Shown: piece by piece, positions 8,191 through 16,809 of the stretch
How positions within the stretch are numbered: position 1 is the first letter of the stretch
Layout: every line of letters starts with the position of its first letter
Assembly: GCA_964466185.1 (NCBI GenBank)
Contig: CAYXMS010000012.1
Span: forward strand, 1-36,170
Origin: CAZTYI01 sp964466185
GTDB lineage: Bacteria; Chlamydiota; Chlamydiia; Chlamydiales; SM23-39
Length of the DNA stretch: 36,170 nt
Direction: 5' to 3'
Translations under genes and position numbers: made by a program
Notes under the pieces: model-generated
The model's input: only the letters and a program-made list of their open reading frames with translations
Databases searched by the model: none
Told to the model about the DNA's origin: nothing

Positions 8191-10086
8191 TTAAAGCTTC
8201 TTATTCAAAATCTGTTTGGAAAGTTTTAGTTTTCTAACATCATTGTCTTTAAGATAACTTTCATACAAAGCAGTGGCCCTGCGCAAATTCCATAGCCTTT
8301 CCAACTCAGATCCGCCTTCTTGAGCAGAGTTTAGATCGATCTCTTTTCTTAAGTTAAACCAGCCGGTAGATCCCCGGCCTTGCAAAAACAAATCAAAAAC
8401 AGTCAGCTCTTTAGCTGTGCCTAATAAAACAAAAGGCTGGTTTTGATAAAAATAAGAACCTGCTTCAAAAGGAAAAAAAGAAATTTTTTCCGGATTTTTC
8501 AAATTTTCCGGATGAATAGCTAAATATTGAACTTTGGGCTCATTTAAACTTTTAATCAAATTAATCAGCTGCTTTTTCAATCCCCCGGCAGTAAAGGCCG
8601 TAATTAGTTTGCCCTTATTTAAATTAGCATAAAGCTCCATCTGATCTAAACTTTCATCATTTTGCAAAGCTAAAATATAAAGCGGCCTTTTTCCCTGATT
8701 GTATTTAGTAAAATCTTTAAATACCCTGATATTTTCTGCTCTTTTCAACCCCTCGCCATTAGTAATAAAAATAATATTATCAATTTCTTTGTTTTGTACA
8801 GGACGCGCTGCTATGGCATTTAAAGGTAAAGCATATGAAGGAGCTGCAAAAAAAGAACCTAGCTTCTTGCCGATCAGAAAATTCTTGGCTTTAGCTTTCA
8901 GCTCTTTTTCCGGTTTCTGGACATGGCTGAACAAAGACTCTATCGTCGAATCAAATAAAAATAAATTAAAACGGTCTTGCTTAGGCAAATAATTCAAAGC
9001 AGCAGCCACTGCATATCTGGTTGAAGCAAACCGACGATTTTGAATGGAATTGGAACGGTCTATAATAAAATAAAAATTTTGACGGAACGACTCTAAAGCC
9101 AGATTTTCTTTTGGAATCAAGGTCAAAGCAAAAATATAGCCGTCTTCTTCCCTTTTCGGCAGAATTTCTAAATCAAAATCAAAGTTATAACCAAAAGAAA
9201 AAGTGTTTAACTCTTTCAAACTGGGAACATAGGCCTGATATGCTGCTAAATAATCTGCTGTATTTTGCGCAAAATCCGTTACCGTAATATCTTGCTGGAT
9301 ATTTTTTAAGATCAGCTGCAAACGGCTCTTTTGCAGTTTTTCATTTAAAAATAAAATGTTTTCCCTTTTCGCCGGAAGGGAAGACACAGATGAAAGTAAA
9401 ACCGGCTTTACAAATGTTGATTTAAACTCGGCATCGTAAAGTGCATTTTTAGCCGTCTGAATTCTGTTTTTATCTGCATCATATTTTGTTAAACTGCCGG
9501 CTAAATTATGCCCTTTATCATTTTGATTATGCTCTTGTTTTTTTGCCTTTTTTTCTTTTTCTAATCCTGCAGCCAACATGGGCTTTTTCGAATGGTGCGG
9601 ATCCCAACCAGCTTTAACCTTAAGTTCTTCAATAATGAAGTTTTTCTGTGATTTGCTTTGATATCTATACTCATTTTTTGGACAAGAATCAGTAACTAAA
9701 AAATTTTTCACATCTATTTTCTGCTCTATTTTGGGAAAAGAAAATGAAGAAGCCGGTATTTTTTCTAATCTCAGCTCCAAAGCATCTTCAGGCAAAGAAA
9801 CTAAAGCATTAGCTTTTTCCTGAATTTTTTCTATTTTCGGGGCTTGATTTTTTTGGACAAATTTCTCACTTTCCTGCCTATCGAAAACAATCGGCAAAAC
9901 ATGGCTTGGCTGGGGCTTTGTAAAAATTGCCTGCTTCACTATTTTTACTTTGGGAATGCCAAAAGCCTTTTTAAGATCTAAAAAATAATTCAAATATACA
10001 ACAGCCATCAAATGCAATATTAAAGAAATCGCAATTGATACTAAAAAAATCCGCTGCCTGTCTTCTCTTTGCAAAACTTTTTGCAT
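8191..10086 (-). CDS. Membrane-anchored von Willebrand factor A domain protein
   Basis: The 631-residue protein has a single N-terminal membrane anchor (RIFLVSIAISLILHLMAVVY, residues 12-31) with a TonB/TolA-like layout. A long low-complexity, K/Q-rich periplasmic linker runs to about residue 290. A VWA domain then begins FYFIIDRSNSIQ, with a DxSxS metal-binding motif, and continues FNLFLFDSTIESLF and NNIIFITNGEG-like strands (DNIIFITNGEG). A C-terminal segment ends LYESYLKDNDVRKLKLSKQI. Three bases separate it from the large TPR gene upstream, and rsmD follows. VWA plus TPR pairs usually act as adaptors in envelope assemblies. I do not know the exact role or a gene name. Confidence 0.8.
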   Translation of the reverse strand: MQKVLQREDRQRIFLVSIAISLILHLMAVVYLNYFLDLKKAFGIPKVKIVKQAIFTKPQPSHVLPIVFDRQESEKFVQKNQAPKIEKIQEKANALVSLPEDALELRLEKIPASSFSFPKIEQKIDVKNFLVTDSCPKNEYRYQSKSQKNFIIEELKVKAGWDPHHSKKPMLAAGLEKEKKAKKQEHNQNDKGHNLAGSLTKYDADKNRIQTAKNALYDAEFKSTFVKPVLLSSVSSLPAKRENILFLNEKLQKSRLQLILKNIQQDITVTDFAQNTADYLAAYQAYVPSLKELNTFSFGYNFDFDLEILPKREEDGYIFALTLIPKENLALESFRQNFYFIIDRSNSIQNRRFASTRYAVAAALNYLPKQDRFNLFLFDSTIESLFSHVQKPEKELKAKAKNFLIGKKLGSFFAAPSYALPLNAIAARPVQNKEIDNIIFITNGEGLKRAENIRVFKDFTKYNQGKRPLYILALQNDESLDQMELYANLNKGKLITAFTAGGLKKQLINLIKSLNEPKVQYLAIHPENLKNPEKISFFPFEAGSYFYQNQPFVLLGTAKELTVFDLFLQGRGSTGWFNLRKEIDLNSAQEGGSELERLWNLRRATALYESYLKDNDVRKLKLSKQILNKKL

Positions 10087-10089
10087 ATC

Positions 10090-12909
10090 TTATTTACTAA
10101 CTGGATTACTAGTATTATTCGGAGTTTCCGAAACTGGAGTTTTTAGTTTGCTCAAAGCTATTTCTTCAAGTGCAGAATTGATTTTTTGATCCAAATAGCC
10201 AGTTAAAACCAAATTATCTTTTAAAATCTTTTTATAAAGATCTCGTGCTTTTTCCAGTTTTTCTGTTTTATTTTCCAATTTAGCTTCCAAGAAAACCTTT
10301 TCTGCTTCGACAAAGGACAAATAAGTTTGAACTAGTTTTGCCTTATCTGGAAACAGTTTCAAGCTGTTTTGATAATCTTTAGAAATAACATCGGCATCTG
10401 TAGTAAAATCTTCTTTCATTTTTTTCAGCATATCCAATTTTTTTTCTAACTGCTGCTGCGGCTCCATTCCATCTGTAGCAATTTCTATATATTCTAAAGA
10501 AGCTTCTAAATGCAAAGGCTCTGTTCTGACATTTTTTTGAGCTTTCATATTTTTTAAAAGAGTCAGAGCATTGCAAACAATCGGATTTTCTAAAGTTCTA
10601 GATGGTTTCTCTATTTTTCCTACCACCAGCCTTATCTTTTCCAGCTGAGCGGCTAAAGCGGTCTCCGATCTTTCATTCAAGCTAATAACCTTTTCCAAAT
10701 ATTCCAAAGCCAAAGAAGCATTTTGCCTGATAAAAGATTTGGCCAAGTTAAAATAGGTCTTGCCTTTGTTTTCCCAATTAACATCCGGCGCTTTTTCATA
10801 ATTTTGGGTAATTTCTAAAAGCAGCTCTTTTTGCTTATTCAAGTCCTGACCATAACCTAAAAGCATAGCTTTTTTCAAAAGCACATTTTCCAAGAAAGTT
10901 TTTTCCTGGGATATCATTCTATCTTGATAATTTTCTCTGATTAAACGATCTATAATTTCTTTGGCTTTAACATAAAATTCTTTGATTTTACCATCTTCTA
11001 TGCTGTGTCTGAAATCTGCAGACATATAATTTTCTACTATCTGATAATAATAATCCGCCAACCAAAGTAGATTGCTGGTTAGAATTTCTACATTCTTAGA
11101 CTTTTGGGCCTGATAAAGATGTTCTGCCGCGAAACTAAAATATTTGCTCTCATTTTTAGCCAGATCCAAATAAATATTAAATAAATTAACATGAATAGAA
11201 GCCTGATCCAGTTTTTGATCGGCATCTAATTTAAGAGCTTGTTCAAAACCCTTTAAAGACTCTACATAGTTGCCCCGTTTTTGCTGCAAAGAACCCATTA
11301 ACTGCTGAGCCTTAGCCTTATTTTGAATTTTAGGATAATTTTCAAATAAAAAACTTAAATGAATAAAAGACTCTTCATATTCTTCCAGCTCATAAATAAT
11401 CTTAGCCAAAATAAGACCATAGTCCATTTTTTCTTCTTTATTAAGCAATCCTTTTTCAGCTAAAAATACTGATAAATCCTCAACTAAAACAGCTCGAGCC
11501 GAAGCTACTTTTTCCATGGGAAGCTTATATATTAGCTTGATGGAAGAATTAATAAAATAACGCCAAGCCAAAGGCAGCAAAGGCTTTTGCTTGTACTTGT
11601 CTACAAAAGTTTTAAATAAAAGACGGCTATGCAGAAAATCTGCGATTTCATAATAAAAAGTGCCGGCTTCCATCAAAAAATCTTCTTTAACAGCAAAATC
11701 AGCATATTTTTTTTCAATTAGATCAAAATCTTTTTGCGCAGCTTCTATATTGTTTTTCTTTTTGTTTAGAAGAGCCCTAGCAAAATATGCCGAAGGCAAG
11801 TTTTCTTCATCCGAATAAAAATTTTCCAAATGAGAAAGCGCTAAATCCAAAAAAGAAATTTCTTCTTCTTTTTCTCCAGCGGTAAACAGCATCATGATAG
11901 CCAGTTTTCCTTCTTCTGATTTAATTTTAGCATTTTTATCTTCCAAAAACAGACTTAGCTCATGTCCGGCTTTTTGATAATCTTGAATTGCCATATAAGC
12001 CTTGCCAAACAGAAAATGGAATTTATCCAATTTAGATTTGTCTACCAAACGCTCTAATTGTTCTTTAGCCAATAGCAAATCGTTATATCTGCCTAGCTCT
12101 ACTAATAAAACCATTTTGTTCAAAGCAGCATCAGATACTTTGTTCTGCCTTAACTGACAAACCTGGGAAAAAGTCTCAATAGCTTTATCTTTATTGAAAT
12201 TAATTTGAACAGTCGCCGCCTGAAAAAGCAAATCCTCTTTTTGCTCTTCTAGTTTATCCGCTGCTATCAAATAAGTCTGCGCCGCTTCTGGATATTCCCT
12301 GAGCATAAATAAAATGTGGCCTAACACCGGCTTTAAGTTATAGTCCTGCATAGCCAGCTTTTCAATATAGGGCCTAGACTTGGCTGCCAGTTCCATTTGT
12401 TTTAGTTCGTCAACAGCCAGCAAAGACAATTGATAATAACTGTCTCCAATTAAAAAATAAAAACGGTCTGCCTCATCTTTAGGAGAATCCGCAATTAATT
12501 CCGTAAAACCAGCTGTTTCTGCAATGATTTTTTCAAAATACTTGACTTCCCAACAGGCCTGAACATAATTCAATAAAATTTTTTCTTTGGTTTTACTATT
12601 TTCAATCCGGCTATAAACCTTGACAGCTTCTGAATATTTTTTTTCATTAAAATAAATATTTCCCAAAAGAGCTTTTAAATGATCGGAAAATTCTTCTTTA
12701 TCCCCTTTTTGTAAAAAACCTTCGATTTCATTTTTTACAATATCCTTTTTGTCTTCTTCCCAATATTCTACCAGTCTTCTTAAAAAAAGAGCTTGTTCAT
12801 CATTAGCAGCGCTAAAATCTTTAACCGTCAAATCTGCCAAAAGATAACTGGCTGACAAAACAATAAAAAATAACAAGTTTAAAAAAACTTTTTTAATTAA
12901 TCCGATCAT
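10090..12909 (-). CDS. Large exported TPR-repeat protein
   Basis: The 939-residue protein starts with a signal peptide (FLNLLFFIVLSASYLLADLT, residues 9-28). It is otherwise almost wholly helical, with many degenerate tetratricopeptide repeats, for example GNIYFNEKKYSEAVKVYSRI, GKAYMAIQDYQKAGHELSLF and GSLQQKRGNYVESLKGFEQA. It should be a periplasmic or outer-membrane-facing scaffold. It is the first gene of the TPR-VWA-rsmD set. The ending PVSETPNNTSNPVSK is disordered. It could be a distant relative of CpoB/YbgF-type or gliding/adhesion-associated TPR proteins; I cannot choose. Confidence 0.8.
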   Translation of the reverse strand: MIGLIKKVFLNLLFFIVLSASYLLADLTVKDFSAANDEQALFLRRLVEYWEEDKKDIVKNEIEGFLQKGDKEEFSDHLKALLGNIYFNEKKYSEAVKVYSRIENSKTKEKILLNYVQACWEVKYFEKIIAETAGFTELIADSPKDEADRFYFLIGDSYYQLSLLAVDELKQMELAAKSRPYIEKLAMQDYNLKPVLGHILFMLREYPEAAQTYLIAADKLEEQKEDLLFQAATVQINFNKDKAIETFSQVCQLRQNKVSDAALNKMVLLVELGRYNDLLLAKEQLERLVDKSKLDKFHFLFGKAYMAIQDYQKAGHELSLFLEDKNAKIKSEEGKLAIMMLFTAGEKEEEISFLDLALSHLENFYSDEENLPSAYFARALLNKKKNNIEAAQKDFDLIEKKYADFAVKEDFLMEAGTFYYEIADFLHSRLLFKTFVDKYKQKPLLPLAWRYFINSSIKLIYKLPMEKVASARAVLVEDLSVFLAEKGLLNKEEKMDYGLILAKIIYELEEYEESFIHLSFLFENYPKIQNKAKAQQLMGSLQQKRGNYVESLKGFEQALKLDADQKLDQASIHVNLFNIYLDLAKNESKYFSFAAEHLYQAQKSKNVEILTSNLLWLADYYYQIVENYMSADFRHSIEDGKIKEFYVKAKEIIDRLIRENYQDRMISQEKTFLENVLLKKAMLLGYGQDLNKQKELLLEITQNYEKAPDVNWENKGKTYFNLAKSFIRQNASLALEYLEKVISLNERSETALAAQLEKIRLVVGKIEKPSRTLENPIVCNALTLLKNMKAQKNVRTEPLHLEASLEYIEIATDGMEPQQQLEKKLDMLKKMKEDFTTDADVISKDYQNSLKLFPDKAKLVQTYLSFVEAEKVFLEAKLENKTEKLEKARDLYKKILKDNLVLTGYLDQKINSALEEIALSKLKTPVSETPNNTSNPVSK

Positions 12910-13186
12910 AAGATTTACCTTTTTCTATAAATAAGCTCATTATACTAATAATATAATAATAAGCAAAATAATCACTGGCAAAATTAGTTTTTTTAAATTT
13001 TTCAGCACAAAACCTAATTTTTCCCAAAGATTAGTTTGTCTTATTGTTTAACTTTCTTAAACAAAAGTTAAATATATTAATAATATTAAATATATTTAAT
13101 ATATTAGATTAATTTGTTTGTATTACATTTAAATAGTAGAATGCCTGACCTCATCCCCCAGCTTTTGACATAGGAAACAGATCGGC
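12910..13186. other. AT-rich intergenic region with A/T palindromes
   Basis: These 277 bases hold no gene. The stretch 13068-13115 is a near-continuous A/T inverted-repeat run (TTAATATTAAATATATTTAA core). It probably contains the promoter of the TPR operon near 12940-12960 (ATAATATAATAATA). CATCCCCCAGCTTTTGACAT at about 13153-13172 vaguely resembles an IS605-type end, but I do not call it. Confidence 0.4.
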
Positions 13187-14203
13187 TTAAAAAGAAACTT
13201 CCATTTCTTCTGCAGACTTGACAGCGGCATACAGGTTTAAAAGCTCATCTGCTTTTTTATAACCTAAACGTTTAAGATCTCCATATACTTTCAAACCCTG
13301 CGCATTTTTGCCCAGCTTAAAATAAATTGCTCCCAAACGGAAAAAAACCTCATGGTCATCGGGAGAAAGATCTAAAATAACTTCATATTCTTTTTCTTCT
13401 TCTTCAAACATTTCCAAAGAATGATAGCACTGGGCTAATTGGGCATGAATCCATGGATCGGAAGGAGCGAATTCTTTTAAAATTTCAAATTCTTCAATCG
13501 CTCTTTTAGAGGCTATTTCAAAATGAGCCGTTAGATAAGGCAAGGCTTTTTTTAAAAAACTTTTTTTCTGGCAGTCTAAATATAACTTGGCCAAAGTAGA
13601 ATAACTATGGGCCAAAGAAGCATGCACTTCTAAATCTGTCGGAGTTTCTTTAATCTGTAAAACATGCTCTGTAATTGCCGCGCACAACAGCATCTCTTGC
13701 ATTTTAAAAACATCTTCAAGGTGAAAAAAAGCTGAAATTTTTCCTAAAACATTTTGCAAAAAAACTTTTTTGAATTTGATTTTCTTAAAAAAATCATTTT
13801 CCATATTTTGCATATAAAAGCTTAACCGCATCAAAGCTGTAGCTACAAACAAATGGTGCTCGGCGATTTTTGGAGGCACAGGCGCTTTACTGCGCAAAAG
13901 CTGCACAAATCTTTCTTTTAATTCAAAGACCTGCTCCGGCTTTTTAGTCTGAAAATAAAAAAGCACTACGAAGTACGTAAAAATAGTCAGAACAATCAAT
14001 CCCCAACTGATAGCTACTAAAAAAATATTGGCAGCATACAAAGTGCAGAAAAAAGAAACGATCAGCTCTAAAGCTGCTAAAGACCAAAATGAAAGTTTTA
14101 AAACAGTTAAAAAACCGGATATTTTTTGAAATTGGAAAATTGTATTTTTATAGCTTTGCTGCAGATTATTTTTTCCTTTGATTTTTTCTAAAATCGCTGT
14201 CAT
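13187..14203 (-). CDS. Membrane protein with C-terminal TPR repeats
   Basis: The 338-residue protein starts MTAILEKIKGKNNLQQSYKN. It has two closely spaced membrane segments (SFWSLAALELIVSFFCTLYA and IFLVAISWGLIVLTIFTYFV, about residues 34-82). A large helical domain follows, with TPR-like units near the end: WIHAQLAQCYHSLEMFEEEE and VFFRLGAIYFKLGKNAQGLK. The C-terminal domain should face the cytoplasm. It stands alone, with more than 100 bases on each side. I do not recognise a specific function. Confidence 0.8.
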   Translation of the reverse strand: MTAILEKIKGKNNLQQSYKNTIFQFQKISGFLTVLKLSFWSLAALELIVSFFCTLYAANIFLVAISWGLIVLTIFTYFVVLFYFQTKKPEQVFELKERFVQLLRSKAPVPPKIAEHHLFVATALMRLSFYMQNMENDFFKKIKFKKVFLQNVLGKISAFFHLEDVFKMQEMLLCAAITEHVLQIKETPTDLEVHASLAHSYSTLAKLYLDCQKKSFLKKALPYLTAHFEIASKRAIEEFEILKEFAPSDPWIHAQLAQCYHSLEMFEEEEKEYEVILDLSPDDHEVFFRLGAIYFKLGKNAQGLKVYGDLKRLGYKKADELLNLYAAVKSAEEMEVSF

Positions 14204-14247
14204 TTCAATAAACCGCCTTTATACAAAAAGTCTTTTATCATCTTTAG

Positions 14248-14287
14248 GGCAAGAAGCCCCCTTCCTTTAGGTAGGGGATAAATTGCC
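14248..14287. repeat. Nested-palindrome end of an IS200/IS605-type element (right-end relic)
   Basis: An inner hairpin CCCCTTCC-TTTA-GGTAGGGG (14258-14277, one mismatch) sits inside an outer inverted pair GGCAA (14248-14252) and TTGCC (14283-14287). The architecture, including the TTTA loop, is the same as the right end of the complete solo element at 32865-32908. No transposase or iscB sequence accompanies it, so it is a solo end left after decay. Confidence 0.5.
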
Positions 14288-14315
14288 AACTATTATTTAT
14301 AAGCTATGTTACATC

Positions 14316-14753
14316 TCATCTGCCGGTATCTATCATATAATTGATCACTCTCTGGGACACGCCTCCCTGCTGCAATTTACGAATATGATATTGGCTGAGA
14401 TTATAAGTTGTGCGGGTTTCTCGAATGTAGCGGATAATGGTCTCATCGGAAACGCCGCCTTGCGACAACTTTATAATATCATTATAAGTCAAAGGCTCGC
14501 CCCTGTCCATACGATCCACTGTTTGCGGAGAAGACCTTTCCATGATCTTGCGGTCCTGCTCATCCAGAGCAGCTCCTACCAAACCGCCACCTAAAGCGCC
14601 GACAGTGCCTCCGATCAGAGCTCCCTGACCGCCGCCAAACAAACCGCCTGCTCCTGCTCCTAAAGCACCTCCAGCCAAAGCCCCGGTTCCTGTTTTAGTC
14701 TCGCAGCTAAACATAAGCAAAGCCAAACAGGCTGCTAATATGTATTTTTTCAT
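14316..14753 (-). CDS. Glycine-zipper lipoprotein
   Basis: I choose ATG 14753 because it begins a lipoprotein signal: MKKYILAACLALLMFSC, with the lipobox Cys at residue 17. An in-frame ATG eight codons upstream would only add a non-signal extension. Residues about 22-62 form a glycine zipper (GALAGGALGAGAGGLFGGG and GALIGGTVGALGGGLVGAAL), a membrane-interacting helix pair. The C-terminal part holds two similar units: LTYNDIIKLSQGGVSDETII and LSQYHIRKLQQGGVSQRVIN. The protein is probably anchored in the outer membrane. A solo omega-RNA copy lies directly upstream and may have displaced its native promoter. Confidence 0.8.
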   Translation of the reverse strand: MKKYILAACLALLMFSCETKTGTGALAGGALGAGAGGLFGGGQGALIGGTVGALGGGLVGAALDEQDRKIMERSSPQTVDRMDRGEPLTYNDIIKLSQGGVSDETIIRYIRETRTTYNLSQYHIRKLQQGGVSQRVINYMIDTGR

Positions 14754-14829
14754 GAAAATCGACAGCATAGAAACCAACTTCTTTAAATGTTGAAGGAAAT
14801 GCTGCCCCTCCGGTTAATTGTTAAAAAAT

Positions 14830-15125
14830 TAGGGCAAAAACAACAGAGACCTGCAAAAACATAAAGTTCTCTTCCGCCTACCCAGGCAGTTAGAGTCGCA
14901 TCGAGATAGTTAGCAAGCGTTTTTAAACTGGCAGCACAGTCCTTACTCCTCACAACATTCAACTGCCCACCACAAAGCTTGGAACTTACAAGCAACCACT
15001 GGCTGAAACATTCCAAGACATGTATGTAAGCTCTTCTAACCAACTGCTGCATAAAGTCTCCTTTAAGCCCTCTAGTCAACTGAAGTTCGCATTAAAACCC
15101 CCGATTTTAATCGTGAGTCGTTGAC
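14830..15125 (-). ncRNA. Divergent solo omega-RNA (HEARO-like), copy C
   Basis: Read on the minus strand from 15125 it starts GTCAACGACTC and keeps blocks of the other copies: TAGAGGGCTTAAAGGAGACTT, CAGCAGTTGGTTAGAAGAG, AGTTTAAAAACGCTTGCTAAC and ATCTCGATG. Its hairpins differ in sequence but keep pairing. The first is CGAT-TAAA-ATCG where copy F has CCC-TAAA-GGG. The second is GCTTAAAG-GAGA-CTTTATGC with a GNRA loop. The third is CTTGGAA/TTCCAAG where copy F has CTACGGA/TCCGTAG. No iscB coding sequence is attached. A 98-codon frame through it (15079-14783) is fortuitous. Flanking 15126-15270 shows no gene. Confidence 0.6.
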
Positions 15126-15270
15126 CTTTCTCTTTTCTCTCCTTAATATTAAGGTAAGTTACAAACAAACATCTTACTTTTTTATTAAAGAGACTAATAA
15201 AAAAAAGCAATAGCTAATCCACTCTAATTGCAATATACAAAACAAATAAAATTTAAAAATCTATTTTTAG

Positions 15271-15966
15271 CTATTTAGCTGTCTGTTCTTGAAACCGATA
15301 TCCTACGCCCCTGACAGTTTCTATCCAGCCATGCTCTTTTAATTTTTTTCTTAAAGCCGCTATATGCACATCAATATTTCTATCGACAATTAAAGAGTCT
15401 TCATTATTAACATCTTCTAAAAGCTGATTGCGGCTCATAACCTTGCCGGGATTAGAAGCCAATCTTTTCAAAATACCAAATTCCGATAAAGTCAAAGGGA
15501 TTTGCCTATCGCTTTCTTTTAGAACGAACTTGTCAATATCTAAATTAAATTCTCCGAACTTTATAATTTTCGGTTTTTTTTCTTTGCCTTTGCCGCGACG
15601 CAGAACTGCTTTAATGCGGGAAAATAATACCCTAGGAGAAAATGGCTTGGAAATATAATCATCAGCTCCTATTTCCAAACCTAAAACCTCATCCAGTTCT
15701 TCACCTTTAGCCGACAAAATAATCACCGGTATAGACCTAAGCTGCAAAGAAGTTTTCATCTTACGGCAAACATCCAACCCATTTTGTCCCGGCAACATAA
15801 TATCCAAAATAACCAGATCCGGTTTTTCCCGTTCAATAGCCCTATATCCATTAACGCCGTCCACTTCTACATGTAAACGATAACCGCACATTTGGGCCTG
15901 TAATTTAATTAAAGCGGCGATATCAGCCTCATCTTCAATTAACAAAATACGTTTTTTGTAAGCCAT
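15271..15966 (-). CDS. OmpR/PhoB-family response regulator
   Basis: The 231-residue protein has an N-terminal receiver domain with all canonical residues: E11-D12, phospho-acceptor D55 in LVILDIMLPGQNG, S85 in VIILSAKG, and K107 in GADDYISKPF. A winged-helix DNA-binding domain follows (FGEFNLDIDKF...LTLSEFGILKRLASNPGKVM...VDRNIDVHIAALRKKL...TVRGVGYRF). It is a phosphorylation-controlled transcription factor. Its ATG lies immediately after the murI stop, so it is the distal gene of the Tol-Pal/murI set. No sensor kinase is adjacent. It could be the counterpart of chlamydial ChxR (CT630), but unlike that atypical regulator it keeps the phosphorylation site. Confidence 0.92.
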   Translation of the reverse strand: MAYKKRILLIEDEADIAALIKLQAQMCGYRLHVEVDGVNGYRAIEREKPDLVILDIMLPGQNGLDVCRKMKTSLQLRSIPVIILSAKGEELDEVLGLEIGADDYISKPFSPRVLFSRIKAVLRRGKGKEKKPKIIKFGEFNLDIDKFVLKESDRQIPLTLSEFGILKRLASNPGKVMSRNQLLEDVNNEDSLIVDRNIDVHIAALRKKLKEHGWIETVRGVGYRFQEQTAK

Positions 15967-16806
15967 TTAAAATGCCTCATTTTTTGCCTGTTGTATGCTA
16001 CTAAAATTGTCTTTCTTTTGAAATACTTTTTCAATGGTTTTTCCTAAAATATGGGAAGCTAAAAGCTGAAAACTTTCTGTTTTTCCAGAAACATAGAATT
16101 TAACACTTCCCGATTTTAATCCGGCTTTAAGTTTTTTTCTGCCGAGAACTTTTACGACTTCCGAAGCACATAAGCAAGCGGCATCTATTATTTGCACATC
16201 TGTTTCCAAGAAATTTTCAAATAAAGAACGGATTAAAGGATAGTGGGTACAGCCTAATGCCAATAAATTTATTTTTTCCTGCTTTAAAGGCCGAAGATAA
16301 TTTTTAACGGTTTCATTTAAAAGCTCAGATGAAAAATCCCCTTTTTCAATCAAAGGCACTAACAGCGGACAGGCCTTTTCAAACACCAGACTTGCCGGCA
16401 TTTTTCTTTTCAGCTGTTTAAAGTAAATACCGGTTTTAATAGTTGCAGGGGTCGCTATGATGCCGATTTTTGTTTTTCTAAGTTTAACCAATTCCCGTAA
16501 AAGAGGATCAATTACTCCTATCACGGGGATTTTAAGCAAAGCCTTTAATTTAGCAAGAGCAATGCTGGAAGTTGTATTGCAGGCTACAACTAGGAATTTG
16601 ACCTTTTTTTTCAATAAAAATGCAGCAGCCTCTAAAGCATGAGCCAAAATCTGCTTTTCTGTTTTATTTCCCAAAGGCAAATACTTGCTATCGGCAAAAT
16701 AAATAAAATCCTCATTTGGCATTAAAGACTTAAGCTCCTGAAGGATCGTCAGCCCTCCAACTCCGCTATCAAACACTCCAATCGGCAAATTATTATCATT
16801 TGGCAT
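15967..16806 (-). CDS. murI: Glutamate racemase MurI
   Basis: MurI converts L-glutamate to D-glutamate for peptidoglycan precursors. The 279-residue protein shows IGVFDSGVGGLTIL (D13, S14), the first catalytic cysteine in VVACNTTSS (C76) and the second in LLALGCTHYPLI (C186-T-H188), so both acid-base cysteines are present. A functional D-Glu supply fits organisms that make peptidoglycan, as many environmental chlamydiae do. The start is three bases after the stop of the LysM lipoprotein gene, indicating the same operon. Confidence 0.95.
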   Translation of the reverse strand: MPNDNNLPIGVFDSGVGGLTILQELKSLMPNEDFIYFADSKYLPLGNKTEKQILAHALEAAAFLLKKKVKFLVVACNTTSSIALAKLKALLKIPVIGVIDPLLRELVKLRKTKIGIIATPATIKTGIYFKQLKRKMPASLVFEKACPLLVPLIEKGDFSSELLNETVKNYLRPLKQEKINLLALGCTHYPLIRSLFENFLETDVQIIDAACLCASEVVKVLGRKKLKAGLKSGSVKFYVSGKTESFQLLASHILGKTIEKVFQKKDNFSSIQQAKNEAF

Positions 16807-16809
16807 ATC

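Noticed and set aside
13153..13172. CATCCCCCAGCTTTTGACAT, resembling an IS605-type end
   Set aside because: There is no matching second stem arm, so no hairpin forms; similarity is too short to call.
14783..15079. 98-codon frame on the minus strand starting MTRGLKGDFMQQL
   Set aside because: It coincides with the divergent omega-RNA copy C, and its peptide resembles copy F only where RNA blocks are conserved.
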